Notes under the pieces: generated by a model
What the model was told of the DNA's origin: nothing
What the model saw: only the letters and a program-made list of their open reading frames with translations
The model's database searches: none
Shown here: in pieces, positions 1 through 9,154 of the stretch
Position numbering within the stretch: the stretch's first letter is position 1
Layout: each line of letters opens with the position of its first letter
Made by a program: the position numbers and the translations under genes
Source of the DNA: Selenomonadaceae bacterium UBA2897
Lineage (GTDB): Bacteria; Bacillota; Negativicutes; Selenomonadales; Selenomonadaceae
Length of the DNA: 64,000 nt
NCBI GenBank assembly: GCA_002350105.1
Contig: DEDT01000054.1
Span: forward strand, 1-64,000
Reading direction: 5' to 3'

Positions 1-159
1 CATCGCTTCAAGCGACTTTATTAGGATATCACCTTGAGTACTTTCTGTCAAGAACTTTTTGAAGCTCACCGCTCATCTCGTTCTTTCCCTTGCCGTATCT
101 CTCAGCGACTTGTTATATAATACACGTCAGCGATGGATTTGTCAACTAAAAAATAAAAT
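1..159. other. intergenic stretch at window edge, no gene seen
   Basis: AT-rich sequence without a supportable ORF. The first seven bases (CATCGCT) recur as the complement AGCGATG near 129-135, so part of this may be a repeat cut by the window edge. I cannot say more from this window. Confidence 0.3.
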
Positions 160-1128
160 TTATTGAATCAGACCGAGATCCCTCAGCCAGCCTTCACAGT
201 CGTGCGTCCAGTCATTGGTACTCGTATCCAGTTTATGCCCCAGGCCGAAACCGTGGCCGCCCTCGCGGTAGATATGCAGCTCCGCCTGAATGCCGTGCTG
301 GCGCAGTGCCTGGAAATAGCGAATGCTGTTGATGGGCGGTACGACATCATCATCCGCCGCGCAAACGATGAACGCCGGCGGTGTCTGATCCGTCACATGC
401 AGTTCCGAAGAATATTTCTGCTCATCGGCCTGCGAGGCCTGGCCATTCGTGAACATGCGCTTTTTCGTCCCCTGATGGGCATACTCCGGCAGCATCGAAA
501 TGACCGGATAGCCGAGAATCGAGAAGTCCGGACGTGCGGAGGCCTTGTCCTGCGCATCGACGAGCTTATATACCTGACGGTCATAGTTCGTGCTCACGGA
601 AGAAGCCATGTGGCCGCCCGCAGAAAAGCCCATGATGCCAATCTTATCGGGATCGATGTTCCACTCCTTCGCATGAGAACGCACGATCCGCATGGCGCGC
701 TGCCCATCCTCGAGCGAGACGTCCTGGCGATTCTTGTGCATGTTGCTCGGCAGACGATAGCGCAAGATGAAGACCGTAACCCCCTTCGGATTCAGCCAGT
801 CTGCGACTTCATCGGACTCCTTGTCCATGACCACGCGCGCGTAGCCGCCGCCCGGGCCGACGATAATTGCCGTACCGTTCGGGTTTGCGGGCACATGCGC
901 GATAAGTTGCGGCTTGTCGATGTTCGTCATGATGCGGTCATGATGTGCGGGGTCCTGGCTGCGCTCCGTAATCGTATTATGGAAATCAACATGCTCACTC
1001 CCCGGTGCTTTGTCGCCCGGCCACATCTGGATGGACTCGCCATCCTGCAGCGGTGCTGCCCCCACGATACCACCAGCGCCCAGAATGCCGACCATGAGAC
1101 TGATCGTTAAAAGCTTTTTCCATTGCAT
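160..1128 (-). CDS. secreted alpha/beta hydrolase, acetyl-xylan-esterase-like
   Basis: Predicted exported carboxylesterase of the alpha/beta hydrolase fold. From the chosen ATG (GGAGGAG just upstream) the protein is 322 aa. It opens with a Lys-containing n-region and a hydrophobic stretch ending in a GAAP-like signal-peptidase site at about residues 1-26. The oxyanion region GPGGGY and the nucleophile elbow GFSAGGH are intact. The acid Asp in CAADDDVV and the catalytic His in GGHGFG follow in the expected order. Family knowledge suggests deacetylation of hemicellulose or other acylated sugars in the cell envelope or outside. The substrate is not visible in the sequence. It stands alone upstream of bofA-recR and its own terminator was not identified. 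Confidence 0.75.
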   Translation of the reverse strand: MQWKKLLTISLMVGILGAGGIVGAAPLQDGESIQMWPGDKAPGSEHVDFHNTITERSQDPAHHDRIMTNIDKPQLIAHVPANPNGTAIIVGPGGGYARVVMDKESDEVADWLNPKGVTVFILRYRLPSNMHKNRQDVSLEDGQRAMRIVRSHAKEWNIDPDKIGIMGFSAGGHMASSVSTNYDRQVYKLVDAQDKASARPDFSILGYPVISMLPEYAHQGTKKRMFTNGQASQADEQKYSSELHVTDQTPPAFIVCAADDDVVPPINSIRYFQALRQHGIQAELHIYREGGHGFGLGHKLDTSTNDWTHDCEGWLRDLGLIQ

Positions 1129-1232
1129 CGAAAAACTCCTCCTTTTACCGCTATACAACAATTATAAATCATTGTAAAATGCGCATAAAGGGAGGATATT
1201 TAGACTTTCCTGCAATATTTTACGTTACCGGA

Positions 1233-1469
1233 TCAAAAGAGAATCAACACCGTCAGAACTCCTGGAATGCCAAAAATGCCAGCGATGAGCGCTGTCAGGA
1301 ACGTGATCTTGACGTGCAGGCCCAACAGGCTGATTACCCAGAGCATGACCGCACCGACGATACTGTTCGTCAGCAGTTTCCACAGAAGCTTCGCCGGGAT
1401 AATGGCGAGCTTCGCGAGCAGGCAGAGCATGATGATGCCCACCGCAAAGGCGGCGACTGTCTCAAACAT
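1233..1469 (-). CDS. BofA-family small membrane protein
   Basis: A 78-residue protein with two hydrophobic segments (about 3-25 and 36-55), followed by the family-typical tail LTALIAGIFGIPGVLTVLIL. This matches the pro-sigmaK processing inhibitor BofA family. In sporulating Firmicutes BofA inhibits SpoIVFB. In Negativicutes the gene persists behind recR, and its role there is uncertain. Its start abuts the recR stop, so it is the last gene of the dnaX-ybaB-recR operon. Confidence 0.75.
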   Translation of the reverse strand: MFETVAAFAVGIIMLCLLAKLAIIPAKLLWKLLTNSIVGAVMLWVISLLGLHVKITFLTALIAGIFGIPGVLTVLILF

Positions 1470-2065
1470 CAGATTTCCCTCCTGTTCTCCATGGCCTTGG
1501 CCAGCGTGACTTCATCGGCATACTCGAGGTCGCCACCCATCGGCAGGCCATGCGCGATGCGCGTGACGCGGATGCCCAGCGGCTTCAGGAGCTTCGCGAG
1601 GTACATCGCCGTCGCCTCGCCCTCCACACTGGGGTTCGTCGCCATGATGACCTCTTTGACCGTGTTGTCCATGAGGCGCGCGAGCAGTTCCTTAATACGC
1701 AGTTGATCGGGGCCGACGCCCTCCAGGGGTGACAGGGCGCCATGCAGCACGTGATAGACACCCTGATAGTCGCGCATGCGCTCCATGGCCGCAACATCCT
1801 GCGGCTGCTCCACCACGCATATAATGCTGTGATCGCGCTTTTCCGAGGCGCAAATCTGGCATGGATCCTGGTCCGTAAGGTTGAAGCAGGTGCTGCAATA
1901 GCCGATTTTTTCCTTAGCCTCAAGGATGGCCTGTGCCAGTGCCTGAGCCTTCGCTGGTTCCATGTCGAGCACGTGATAGGCGAGACGCACAGCCGTCTTG
2001 GCCCCGATGCCCGGCAACGCACGAAAATGCTCGATAAGCTGCGCCAGCGGTGCAATGTACTGCAT
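1469..2065 (-). CDS. recR: recombination mediator RecR
   Basis: A 198-aa protein of usual family length. RecR works with RecF and RecO to load RecA on gapped DNA. The N-terminal helix-hairpin-helix ([16 protein letters not shown]) is followed by a four-cysteine zinc module (CSTCFN...CQIC, about residues 57-72). A Toprim domain (CVVEQPQDV...) follows, then the C-terminal region with [16 protein letters not shown] residues. Its ATG overlaps the ybaB stop (ATGA), indicating translational coupling. Confidence 0.95.
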   Translation of the reverse strand: MQYIAPLAQLIEHFRALPGIGAKTAVRLAYHVLDMEPAKAQALAQAILEAKEKIGYCSTCFNLTDQDPCQICASEKRDHSIICVVEQPQDVAAMERMRDYQGVYHVLHGALSPLEGVGPDQLRIKELLARLMDNTVKEVIMATNPSVEGEATAMYLAKLLKPLGIRVTRIAHGLPMGGDLEYADEVTLAKAMENRREI

Positions 2066-2400
2066 CAGAGCAGTCCCGGCGGCAGACCGAGGCCGCTCGT
2101 GAGTTTGCCCATCTCCGAAGCCATCATATCATCGACTTTCTTCGTCGACTCATTGAATGCGGCCATGAGGAGATCCTGCAGCATCTCCACATCCTCCGGA
2201 TCCACGGCGGACGGGTCGATGGTCAGGCTCTGCACCTGTTTCTCGCCGTTCATCACGATTTTCACTGCGCCACCGCCAGCCGAGACATCCACGGTCTTAC
2301 GCTTCAGCTCGTCCTGCATCTTCTTCATTTCGTTCTGCATCTTCTGGACTTTCTTCATCATACCGGCCATGTTGCCCATATTGCCCATGCCACCAAACAT
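2065..2400 (-). CDS. ybaB: YbaB/EbfC nucleoid-associated protein
   Basis: A 111-aa DNA-binding protein of the YbaB/EbfC family, which forms tweezer-like dimers that bind the nucleoid. The start is Met/Gly rich, followed by a long charged helix with [17 protein letters not shown]. The conserved [24 protein letters not shown] segment comes next. It sits between dnaX and recR, the classical bacterial gene order, and its stop overlaps the recR start. Confidence 0.92.
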   Translation of the reverse strand: MFGGMGNMGNMAGMMKKVQKMQNEMKKMQDELKRKTVDVSAGGGAVKIVMNGEKQVQSLTIDPSAVDPEDVEMLQDLLMAAFNESTKKVDDMMASEMGKLTSGLGLPPGLL

Positions 2401-2497
2401 ATTGTTTCCTCCTCGTAATTGGCAGTAATTTCCTTCTATAAAAGTCTGACTGTTATTAGCCTAGCAGAGATTGCGGCCAACGTCAACCAGCCGCTGC

Positions 2498-4423
2498 TCA
2501 TTCCTCCTCGGACGGCACGAAATCATCATCGTCGGGTGGTGGCGGTGCCTCAAAGCCCGTCGGCTCCTCTGACACGACTGGCGTTGTCCCGGCAGACTTT
2601 TGCCCTGCCGGTTGTTTCGGCACTGACGTTTCCTCCGCTGGCGGCGCTGGTGGCGTCGGCTTTGCCTGTTGCTGTACGGCTGGCTTTTCCACTTCGCCCT
2701 CGACACTCACGACCTTGCCGCCGAAGACCTTCAGCGCCTCGTCGAGTGGATGTCGCTCCTCCGGCGGCAATTTCTTCAGGTCGACGACGGCTTTTTCCTG
2801 TTTCTCAGCCTGCATCGACCTGACCGGCTTTTTCGCCGGCGCGGCCTGCTCCGGCGAGATGCTGCGCAAGGCGAGCTGCTGCCCCGTGACCTCCTCGATG
2901 ACGGCCTCCAGCTTGCGCCGGTAGATATTCGTCGCCAATGTGCCGAGAAACGCCGAAGGGAACCAAAGCGTGAGCGTCGTCGCCGTGATCTCAGCGAACT
3001 TCGCCTTGCTGATGGAGGAGAGCACTTCCTGCCGGTTATCCGCCTTGAGCTTCGCCACGACCTGATCCCAGACGGCCTGTCCCTCAGGTGAAACCTCTTT
3101 AGGATCAGGCTCGGGGCTGCCGGGAGGCAGAGCCTTTTTCGGCTTTGATGCTTTAGGCAGCGGAACTTTGGCCGCCGACGCCGCAGGCTTCGCCGGTATG
3201 CCCTGCGCCAGCTGCGCCGTAACCTTGGCAAGCTGCGCCTCGAGTTTCGCAATACGCGCCTCGTCCTGCGTGTTGCCTGTAGCTGAAGCATCTGGCTGTG
3301 GTGCTGCAGCCCCTGCAAGCTCCGTCCCGGCCTCGCCAAGCTGGCCGTGGGCCAGCGCGAGCAGCGTGACCTCCACGCTGATACGTGGCTGTGGCGACCA
3401 TTTCAGCTCGTTCATCGCATCGTGCAGACGTCCGATGATGGCCATGACCTGCTCCGGCGTGAAGAAATGGCTCTGCTCCTGCAACACCTCCTGCTGCTCG
3501 GCGTAGAGGTCCATGTGCGCAAGGCTGCCCGCCGCCTGATAAATCATAAGGCTGCGGAAATGCAGCGAGAGCTCGGCGAGAATCTGCCGCAGCTCCTTGC
3601 CGTCGCGCAGGAGCTCCGCGATGATTTCCAATACCTGCTGGGCCTCGTGCTGCGCGATGGCCGCCGTAATGCGGTAGATCCAGTCGTGGCCCACGAGGCC
3701 GAGGATCTGCCGCACGCGTTCCGCCGTAATCTTATCCTCCGTGAGCACGGAGCACTGGTCGAGGATGGAGAGCGCATCGCGCAGTCCGCCGTCGGCCTGC
3801 ACGGCGATCATGGCCAGCGCCTCATCCTCGGCCTGCATGCCCATCTGTTCCACGATCGTATGCAGGCGCGCCTCGATATCCTCCACCGTGATGCGATGGA
3901 AGTCGTAGCGCTGGCAGCGCGACTGGATGGTCGGCGGCACCTTGTGCGCCTCGGTCGTCGCAAGGATGAACACGACGTGCTCCGGCGGCTCCTCCAGTGT
4001 CTTTAAAAGAGCATTGAAGGCCTCCGAGGTCAGCATGTGCACCTCATCGATGATGTAGACCTTGTAGCGGCCCTCAGCGGGCGCGAATTTCACGGTCTCG
4101 CGCAGGTCGCGGATCTCATCGATGCCGCGGTTCGAGGCCGCGTCGATCTCAAAGACGTCCATGGCCGTGCCGCCCATGATCTTTTGGCACTGCTCGCATT
4201 TGCCACAGGGGTCGGGTGTCGGCCCCTCAGCACAGTTCAATGCCTTCGCAAGGATCTTCGCCGTACTCGTCTTGCCGGTACCACGTGGTCCCGCGAAGAG
4301 ATAGGCATGACCGATGCGCCCCGTAGTGATCGCCTGCGAAAGCGTGCGGCTGATGTGATCCTGCCCCACGAGGTCCTTGAAGCTCTGCGGCCGCCATTTG
4401 CGATATAGCGCCATATAGGCCAT
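2498..4423 (-). CDS. dnaX: DNA polymerase III subunit gamma/tau
   Basis: The clamp-loader subunit of the replicative polymerase, 641 aa from the ATG behind TAGAGGAGG. An upstream in-frame ATG has no SD and adds an unrelated stretch. The AAA+ domain has Walker A GPRGTGKTSTAK, a four-cysteine zinc module (CAEG...CGKCEQC), Walker B IIDEVHM and sensor ATTEAHKVPPTIQSRCQRYDF. After domain III comes a long Pro/Ala/Lys-rich linker, then a C-terminal tau-like region. A poly-A tract near 3135-3139 is a weak frameshift candidate. It is first in the operon with ybaB, recR and bofA. Confidence 0.95.
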   Translation of the reverse strand: MAYMALYRKWRPQSFKDLVGQDHISRTLSQAITTGRIGHAYLFAGPRGTGKTSTAKILAKALNCAEGPTPDPCGKCEQCQKIMGGTAMDVFEIDAASNRGIDEIRDLRETVKFAPAEGRYKVYIIDEVHMLTSEAFNALLKTLEEPPEHVVFILATTEAHKVPPTIQSRCQRYDFHRITVEDIEARLHTIVEQMGMQAEDEALAMIAVQADGGLRDALSILDQCSVLTEDKITAERVRQILGLVGHDWIYRITAAIAQHEAQQVLEIIAELLRDGKELRQILAELSLHFRSLMIYQAAGSLAHMDLYAEQQEVLQEQSHFFTPEQVMAIIGRLHDAMNELKWSPQPRISVEVTLLALAHGQLGEAGTELAGAAAPQPDASATGNTQDEARIAKLEAQLAKVTAQLAQGIPAKPAASAAKVPLPKASKPKKALPPGSPEPDPKEVSPEGQAVWDQVVAKLKADNRQEVLSSISKAKFAEITATTLTLWFPSAFLGTLATNIYRRKLEAVIEEVTGQQLALRSISPEQAAPAKKPVRSMQAEKQEKAVVDLKKLPPEERHPLDEALKVFGGKVVSVEGEVEKPAVQQQAKPTPPAPPAEETSVPKQPAGQKSAGTTPVVSEEPTGFEAPPPPDDDDFVPSEEE

Positions 4424-4460
4424 GCTCTCATCCTCCTCTATTCCTCTATATGCAACAAAA

Positions 4461-4483
4461 AGCCGCACCCTGCAGGCGCGGCT
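4461..4483 (-). terminator. intrinsic terminator behind SRP RNA
   Basis: On the minus strand, AGCCGCGCC and GGTGCGGCT form a hairpin with a TGCA loop, followed by TTTTTG. It lies between the SRP RNA and dnaX, so it can end the SRP RNA transcript. Confidence 0.65.
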
Positions 4484-4493
4484 ATCATCTAAA

Positions 4494-4640
4494 CTCCTTT
4501 TTCACGTCGAACCACAGCCCTCAGGCACCCTCGCGGCACATGAGGCGGTTCACTTAACGCTGCTTCCTTCCGGACCTGACGTGGTTCATGAGACCCCATT
4601 GCGCGAGACCAGAACGCTGCGGCCCGACCTGAAAAAGGAG
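4494..4640 (-). ncRNA. ffs: signal recognition particle RNA (small SRP RNA)
   Basis: The minus strand contains the highly conserved SRP RNA core GTCAGGTCCGGAAGGAAGCAG, with its GGAA tetraloop and the asymmetric loop that binds Ffh. The flanks pair over a long distance: the 5' CTCCTTTTTCA is complementary to the 3' TGAAAAAGGAG, which fixes the approximate ends. The position directly upstream of dnaX is the common Firmicute arrangement. Exact termini are inferred from pairing only. Confidence 0.85.
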
Positions 4641-4664
4641 CAAAAGGCAAAATAAATAAAAAAA

Positions 4665-4756
4665 TGGCGGAGAGTGAGAGATTCGAACTCTCGATACAGG
4701 TTTCCCCGTATACACGCTTTCCAGGCGTGCTCCTTCAACCACTCGGACAACTCTCC
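4665..4756 (-). tRNA. tRNA-Ser (anticodon GGA)
   Basis: A 92-nt class II tRNA on the minus strand. The acceptor arms are GGAGAGT and ACTCTCC with discriminator G and encoded CCA. The anticodon stem CACGC/GCGTG encloses loop CTGGAAA (anticodon GGA). A long variable arm and the T-arm GTTCGAATC are present. It lies just upstream of the SRP RNA and behind a near-consensus promoter. Confidence 0.93.
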
Positions 4757-4817
4757 ACAATGCTCTACCAAAAAAGCTATTCAGTTTTTTGCTCGCTTGT
4801 CGCTCACAACGATAACT

Positions 4818-4846
4818 ATTTTAGCAGAGCGGGCAGGGCTTGTCAA
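4818..4846 (-). promoter_or_regulatory. promoter of tRNA-Ser / SRP RNA
   Basis: On the minus strand TTGACA (4841-4846) is separated by 17 bp from TAAAAT (4818-4823), about 60 bp upstream of the tRNA 5' end. Confidence 0.7.
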
Positions 4847-4875
4847 CACTTTTTTCGCACAAGCCGCAAATTATT

Positions 4876-5550
4876 TTAGAAAAACTCATCCATGGCCAAA
4901 ATGACGTCGAAGACGCCCAGACCGGAGAAGACACGCGCGGCGAGCTGGTGACTGCCATCCGGCGTCACATTCGCACCGCAGCGTGGCAACTCGAGCTCCG
5001 CCTCCTGCTCACGGGCCGCAAGCTCGCGCGTAAAGAGGCCGCTGTAAACGTTCATAAACTCCTGCACGCAGTCAATGGCAACCGCATCCACCTCAGAAAA
5101 TTTCATGCCACTGTACGCCTCAGCCATAGCCAGAAACACGGGTGTCTGCGCCTGAATGCTGCCCACGAGCGACACATCCCCGCTGAACTGCTGCGAGACG
5201 GTATAGGTCTCCCCCTGCAGGCTGTTCGCGATGGTCACTGGCTGCAAGCCCAGTACACAGGGCACATGCATGTCCTGACGAAAGCAGTGCATGAACAGGC
5301 AGAGATAGTCACCGTAGAGCTGCAGCTCCGGCCCGTACTCCTTGCCCGAGGCTTTGGCCAGCTGCTGCACTGCATGGTGAACGGGCTGCACATCGAGCCC
5401 CTCATCGGGGAGCTCCCGTGCCAGCACCTGCTCCTGATCCCCAGGATCCACCTCCTGCAACTGCTGCACGAGCTCTGCGGGGGCGTACTTGCCCATGTTC
5501 ACCAGGCACTGCGCGAAATCGACTTCATTCATTTCCGCTGGCATCAGCAT
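4876..5550 (-). CDS. CheX/CheC-type chemotaxis phosphatase-like protein
   Basis: A 224-aa protein. The C-terminal part (about residues 110-224) resembles the CheX/CheC fold, with a segment AIDCVQEFMN that fits the E-x2-N phosphatase signature. The first 100 residues are not recognised. The reading frame overlaps the end of the CheY-like gene, so the pair is translationally coupled. This suggests the protein dephosphorylates that receiver or is controlled by it. ATGs at 5550 and 5544 share one SD (AAGAAGG). No other chemotaxis genes are in the window. Confidence 0.6.
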   Translation of the reverse strand: MLMPAEMNEVDFAQCLVNMGKYAPAELVQQLQEVDPGDQEQVLARELPDEGLDVQPVHHAVQQLAKASGKEYGPELQLYGDYLCLFMHCFRQDMHVPCVLGLQPVTIANSLQGETYTVSQQFSGDVSLVGSIQAQTPVFLAMAEAYSGMKFSEVDAVAIDCVQEFMNVYSGLFTRELAAREQEAELELPRCGANVTPDGSHQLAARVFSGLGVFDVILAMDEFF

Positions 5551-5920
5551 CGACCTTCTTCCTCACGGCAGCAACAGCTTTGGCAATCTGCTCGGACGTA
5601 TAAGGCTTTTGAATGAAATCCATCGCGCCCATCTTCAGCGTCGTCATAAGCTTTTTCGGTGTACCAGCCGAAGAAAGCATGATCACGGGCAGATCTGGTG
5701 CCACCTCCTTGATGACCTGCAGTGCCTCGATGCCGCCCACCTCGGGCATCACGATATCGAGGAATACGCAGTCCGGCTGCGACTGCAGCACATCCATGAT
5801 CGCATCCTTGCCGTTTTCAGCTTCCACGACTTCACAATCCAGCTGCTCGAGTTCGTCGCGCAGTTTCATGCGCAGCAGCTTCGAATCATCCGTAATCAGT
5901 ACCTTTAATTTTCTATCCAA
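5525..5920 (-). CDS. CheY-like single-domain response regulator
   Basis: A stand-alone receiver domain of about 131 aa. The phospho-acceptor Asp lies in CVFLDIVMP. The acidic pair is in LITDDSK, the switch Thr/Ser in IMLSSAG and the Lys in DFIQKPY. I chose the TTG start because GGAGG lies 9 bp upstream and it gives the normal receiver length. An ATG 84 bp further upstream would add residues with no family match. No output domain is present, so it probably signals through protein contacts, with the overlapping CheX-like protein as phosphatase. Confidence 0.8.
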   Translation of the reverse strand: MDRKLKVLITDDSKLLRMKLRDELEQLDCEVVEAENGKDAIMDVLQSQPDCVFLDIVMPEVGGIEALQVIKEVAPDLPVIMLSSAGTPKKLMTTLKMGAMDFIQKPYTSEQIAKAVAAVRKKVDADASGNE

Positions 5921-6094
5921 AATACTTCGCCTCCACGCGCAAGCCAGGCTTTCACCCGTATCAGATAATTTACCAGATAATCCAACAATTTTTTTATTCG
6001 CCATCCGGGGCTTATTTCCCTGCTTCAGATTACAAAAAAGCGCCGCGTTTTTTTCGCAGCGCCCAAAGGGATATTTTCTATTCAGGGGGATATT

Positions 6095-7297
6095 TTACCA
6101 GATGAAGAGGCCGGCGATACCAGCGGACATCAGCGAAACGAGGATACCCGAAAGCAGCATGTAGCCGACGTTACGGGAAATGAGCTCGTTCTTGCTGTCA
6201 TCGACCATGCCCTTGAAGCAGCCGATGATCATACCGATGGTGGAGAAGTTCGCAAACGACGTAATGAACACCGTCAGCACGCCCTGCATGTGCGGGCTGA
6301 ACGTATCCATAATATCCTTGACATTCAGCATGACGACGAACTCATTCGTGACGAGCTTCGTGCCCATGTACTGAGCCAGCGTGAAGGCCTCACCAGCGTC
6401 GAGACCAAGCAGCCAGGCAAACGGGAACATGATGCAGCCGAGGATATTCTCCAGCGTGATGACCGGATTGATGCACATGAGCAGCATGTCGATGCATTTT
6501 GCCAGTGCAACGAAGGCGATGACATTGGCGCAGATGATCAGCACCAGGCGGCCGGCGCCCAGGATGGAGTCACCGAGGAAGGAGAAAAACGGCTTGCGCT
6601 CGACACCCTCATCATTGAACGAAGCGATGACATCCTCTTCCTCGCTGATCTTGACGGGGTGCAGCAGGTTCGTGACAATCAGGGCGTTGATGACGTTCAG
6701 GGGTACAGCCGTGATGATGAACTTCGCGGGCATCATCTGGGTGTACACGCCGATCAGAGCAGCCGTGACACAGCTCATGGACATCATGGCGAGCGTCAGG
6801 CAACGATCAGCCTTCATGCGTTTCAGCTGCAGGCTGGAGACAGCCAGCGACTCCGTGTTGCCGAGGAACATCATCTCGATGGCGAAGAAGGACTCGAACT
6901 TCGGCTCACGCGTGAGGAAAGCGAGGACTTTGCCAATCCATTTGATGATAAACGGCAGCACACCCGTATAGGTCAGGATATCGAAGAGCGGCACGACGAA
7001 GAGGATTGGCAGCAGGGCCGAGGTGAAGAAGTTCATCTGGCCGCCCGCGGGATGAACCCAGTCCGGGAACGCGAACGCGATACCTTCATAGGATACGTTG
7101 ATCAGCCAGACGAAGGCCGCTGCCGCGCCGGAAATAATGTCGCGGCCGATGGGGAACGCCATGAGGAACCAGGCGATGAAGAAATTCAGCGCGACGAGCA
7201 CGCCGATGCTGCGCCAGTTGATATCCTTGCGCTTTTTCGAGAAGAGCACGCCGATGCCGATGAAGACCAGCACGCCCAGCAGGTTAATGAATAACAT
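6095..7297 (-). CDS. NupC-type concentrative nucleoside transporter
   Basis: A 400-aa inner-membrane protein of the CNT family, which imports nucleosides with H+ or Na+. The sequence is strongly hydrophobic throughout. It carries the CNT segments FFAIEMMFLGNTESL, MPAKFIITAVPLNVINALIV and VTNEFVVMLN, and the C-terminal FANFSTIGMIIGC. The ATG at 7297 has GGAG upstream. An in-frame extension to 7369 lacks an SD. It closes the deoC-deoB-pdp-cdd salvage operon, so nucleoside import is its likely job. Confidence 0.88.
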   Translation of the reverse strand: MLFINLLGVLVFIGIGVLFSKKRKDINWRSIGVLVALNFFIAWFLMAFPIGRDIISGAAAAFVWLINVSYEGIAFAFPDWVHPAGGQMNFFTSALLPILFVVPLFDILTYTGVLPFIIKWIGKVLAFLTREPKFESFFAIEMMFLGNTESLAVSSLQLKRMKADRCLTLAMMSMSCVTAALIGVYTQMMPAKFIITAVPLNVINALIVTNLLHPVKISEEEDVIASFNDEGVERKPFFSFLGDSILGAGRLVLIICANVIAFVALAKCIDMLLMCINPVITLENILGCIMFPFAWLLGLDAGEAFTLAQYMGTKLVTNEFVVMLNVKDIMDTFSPHMQGVLTVFITSFANFSTIGMIIGCFKGMVDDSKNELISRNVGYMLLSGILVSLMSAGIAGLFIW

Positions 7298-7376
7298 GGG
7301 AACAATACTCCTATCCAATGTGTAGATGATTTCGGCACAAGGGACACGCGTCCCTTGCAATGTGTTCAATTATAAC

Positions 7377-7763
7377 TCACATGTCCTCATCCGTAAAGGC
7401 ATAAGGCAAGAGTTCGGCAAGCGTTACTGTCTTGCGGGCATCTTTGAGGTTCGCCATGATGATTTTCGGGATCTTGAATTCGGCAATGAACTGACGGCAC
7501 ATACCGCAGGGCGAGCACGGCCCCGGCGTATCGCCGACGACGGCGAGAGCGACGATATCGCGCTCCCCCTCCGAAACGGCCTTGACAATCGCCGTGCGCT
7601 CGGCGCAAATGCCGACCGGATAGCTCGCGTTCTCGATATTGCAACCGCCAAATACCTTGCCACTCTTCGTCAGCACAGCCGCACCGACAGCGAAATGAGA
7701 GTACGGGCTGTAGGAATGCTCGCGGTATTCTATGGCTTTCTGTACGAGTTCTTCGTCTGTCAT
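7377..7763 (-). CDS. cdd: cytidine deaminase
   Basis: A zinc enzyme converting (deoxy)cytidine to (deoxy)uridine, 128 aa, the length of the homotetrameric form. The zinc site is CAERTAIVKA (Cys plus catalytic Glu) and PCGMCRQF (two Cys). The N-terminal SYSPYSHFAVGAAV binds the substrate. It lies in the deo/pdp operon, 26 bp after pdp. Confidence 0.95.
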   Translation of the reverse strand: MTDEELVQKAIEYREHSYSPYSHFAVGAAVLTKSGKVFGGCNIENASYPVGICAERTAIVKAVSEGERDIVALAVVGDTPGPCSPCGMCRQFIAEFKIPKIIMANLKDARKTVTLAELLPYAFTDEDM

Positions 7764-7789
7764 GGGATATTCCTCCTCACTTCATCTGC

Positions 7790-9112
7790 TCAATATTTCT
7801 CGACTTTATCCTTCTCTACGCGTGCGTAGACGAGCGGTTCCTTCGCCGGCTGCATATCGCCGATCGTGATGGCCTCGCGATACATCTTCTCCGCATCGGC
7901 GAGAGAAGACTCCTTCGAGGTGTAGAGCGTGACCAGCGTGTCGCCCTTCTTCACGGCATCGCCGTACTTCTTGTGCAGGATGAGGCCTGCGCTGAAATCG
8001 ATGCTGCTCTCCTTGGTCTCGCGGCCAGCGCCGAGCACGACGGAGGTCTCGCCGATCTCCTCGGCGTTCATCTTCGTGATGAAGCCGTCACGGTCTGCCT
8101 TGACCTCTGCCTTGAACGGGGCCTGCTTGAACTTCTTGTAGTCGCGCAGCACGCTGTCGTCGCCGCCCTGGGCCTTGACCATCTGGCAGAACGTCTCGAA
8201 GGCGCTGCCATCGGCGATGGATTTCTCCGCCATCTTGCGGCATGCCTCCGGCGTGCCCTTGCCCACAAGGTAGAGCATGTTGGCGGCCAGCTGCAGGGAA
8301 ACCTCACGCAGATCATCGGGGCCTTTGCCCTTCAGCACATCCATGGACTCCATGACCTCGATGCTGTTGCCGATGCCGTAGCCCAGCGGCGTATCCATAT
8401 CCGTGATCAGCGCAACCGTGCGGCGGCCGGCACCCTCACCGATATTGACCATCGTCTGGGCGAGCTTGATGGAGTCATCCAGCGTCTTCATGAAGGCACC
8501 GGAGCCCGTCTTGACATCGAGCAGGATGCAGTCAGAGCCCGCTGCAAGCTTCTTGCTCATGATGGAGGAAGCGATCAGGGGGATGCAGTCCACCGTGGCC
8601 GTGACATCGCGCAGTGCATAAAGCTTCTTGTCTGCCGGTGCGAGGTTGCCGGACTGGCCGATGACACTGACACCGCACTTGTTCACCGTATCGAAGAACT
8701 GCTCGCGGGAAAGTGCCGTCTGGTAGCCCGGGATGGACTCCAGCTTGTCGACCGTACCGCCCGTATGGCCGAGGCCACGGCCGGACATCTTCGCGACCTT
8801 GCCGCCGCAGGCTGCAACGATTGGGGCCACGATGAGGGTCGTCTTGTCGCCGACGCCGCCCGTGGAGTGCTTATCGACTTTCTTGCCCTCGATGGCGGAG
8901 AGATCGATCATGTCGCCGGACTTGGCCATGACCTTCGTGAGCTCCGTGATCTCGTGGGAGTTCATGCCCTTGAACCAGATGGCCATGAGCATCGACGACA
9001 TCTGGTAGTCGGGGATCTCGCCAGCCACGTAACCGTTGATCATGTACTCGATCTCGGCATCCGTGAGCTCGCCGCCGTGTTTCTTCTTCGTAATCAGGTC
9101 ATACATACGCAT
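7790..9112 (-). CDS. pdp: pyrimidine-nucleoside phosphorylase
   Basis: Phosphorolysis of thymidine, uridine and deoxyuridine to base plus (deoxy)ribose-1-phosphate, 440 aa. The family signature near residues 110-125 (KMSGRGLGHTGGTVDKLESIPG) and the phosphate-binding DKHSTGGVGDKT are intact. KTGSGAFMK and the C-terminal GDTLVTLY segments also fit. Length and Lys/Ser pattern favour the Gram-positive Pdp type. It feeds ribose-phosphates to DeoB, encoded upstream. Confidence 0.94.
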   Translation of the reverse strand: MRMYDLITKKKHGGELTDAEIEYMINGYVAGEIPDYQMSSMLMAIWFKGMNSHEITELTKVMAKSGDMIDLSAIEGKKVDKHSTGGVGDKTTLIVAPIVAACGGKVAKMSGRGLGHTGGTVDKLESIPGYQTALSREQFFDTVNKCGVSVIGQSGNLAPADKKLYALRDVTATVDCIPLIASSIMSKKLAAGSDCILLDVKTGSGAFMKTLDDSIKLAQTMVNIGEGAGRRTVALITDMDTPLGYGIGNSIEVMESMDVLKGKGPDDLREVSLQLAANMLYLVGKGTPEACRKMAEKSIADGSAFETFCQMVKAQGGDDSVLRDYKKFKQAPFKAEVKADRDGFITKMNAEEIGETSVVLGAGRETKESSIDFSAGLILHKKYGDAVKKGDTLVTLYTSKESSLADAEKMYREAITIGDMQPAKEPLVYARVEKDKVEKY

Positions 9113-9154
9113 GGTGAATATCCTCCTCTATGATAATCCGTCTGTATTCTTTCA

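Noticed and set aside
163..1110. Long plus-strand frame opposite the esterase, and many similar antisense frames
   Set aside because: These are frame shadows of GC-rich genes: Arg/Ala/His-rich translations with no family pattern, opposite convincing genes with SD sites.
3131..3145. dnaX frameshift site (poly-A tract giving gamma)
   Set aside because: The tract reads G-AAA-AAG rather than A-AAA-AAG, which would not re-pair well after a -1 slip, and no downstream stop-plus-hairpin arrangement was evident.
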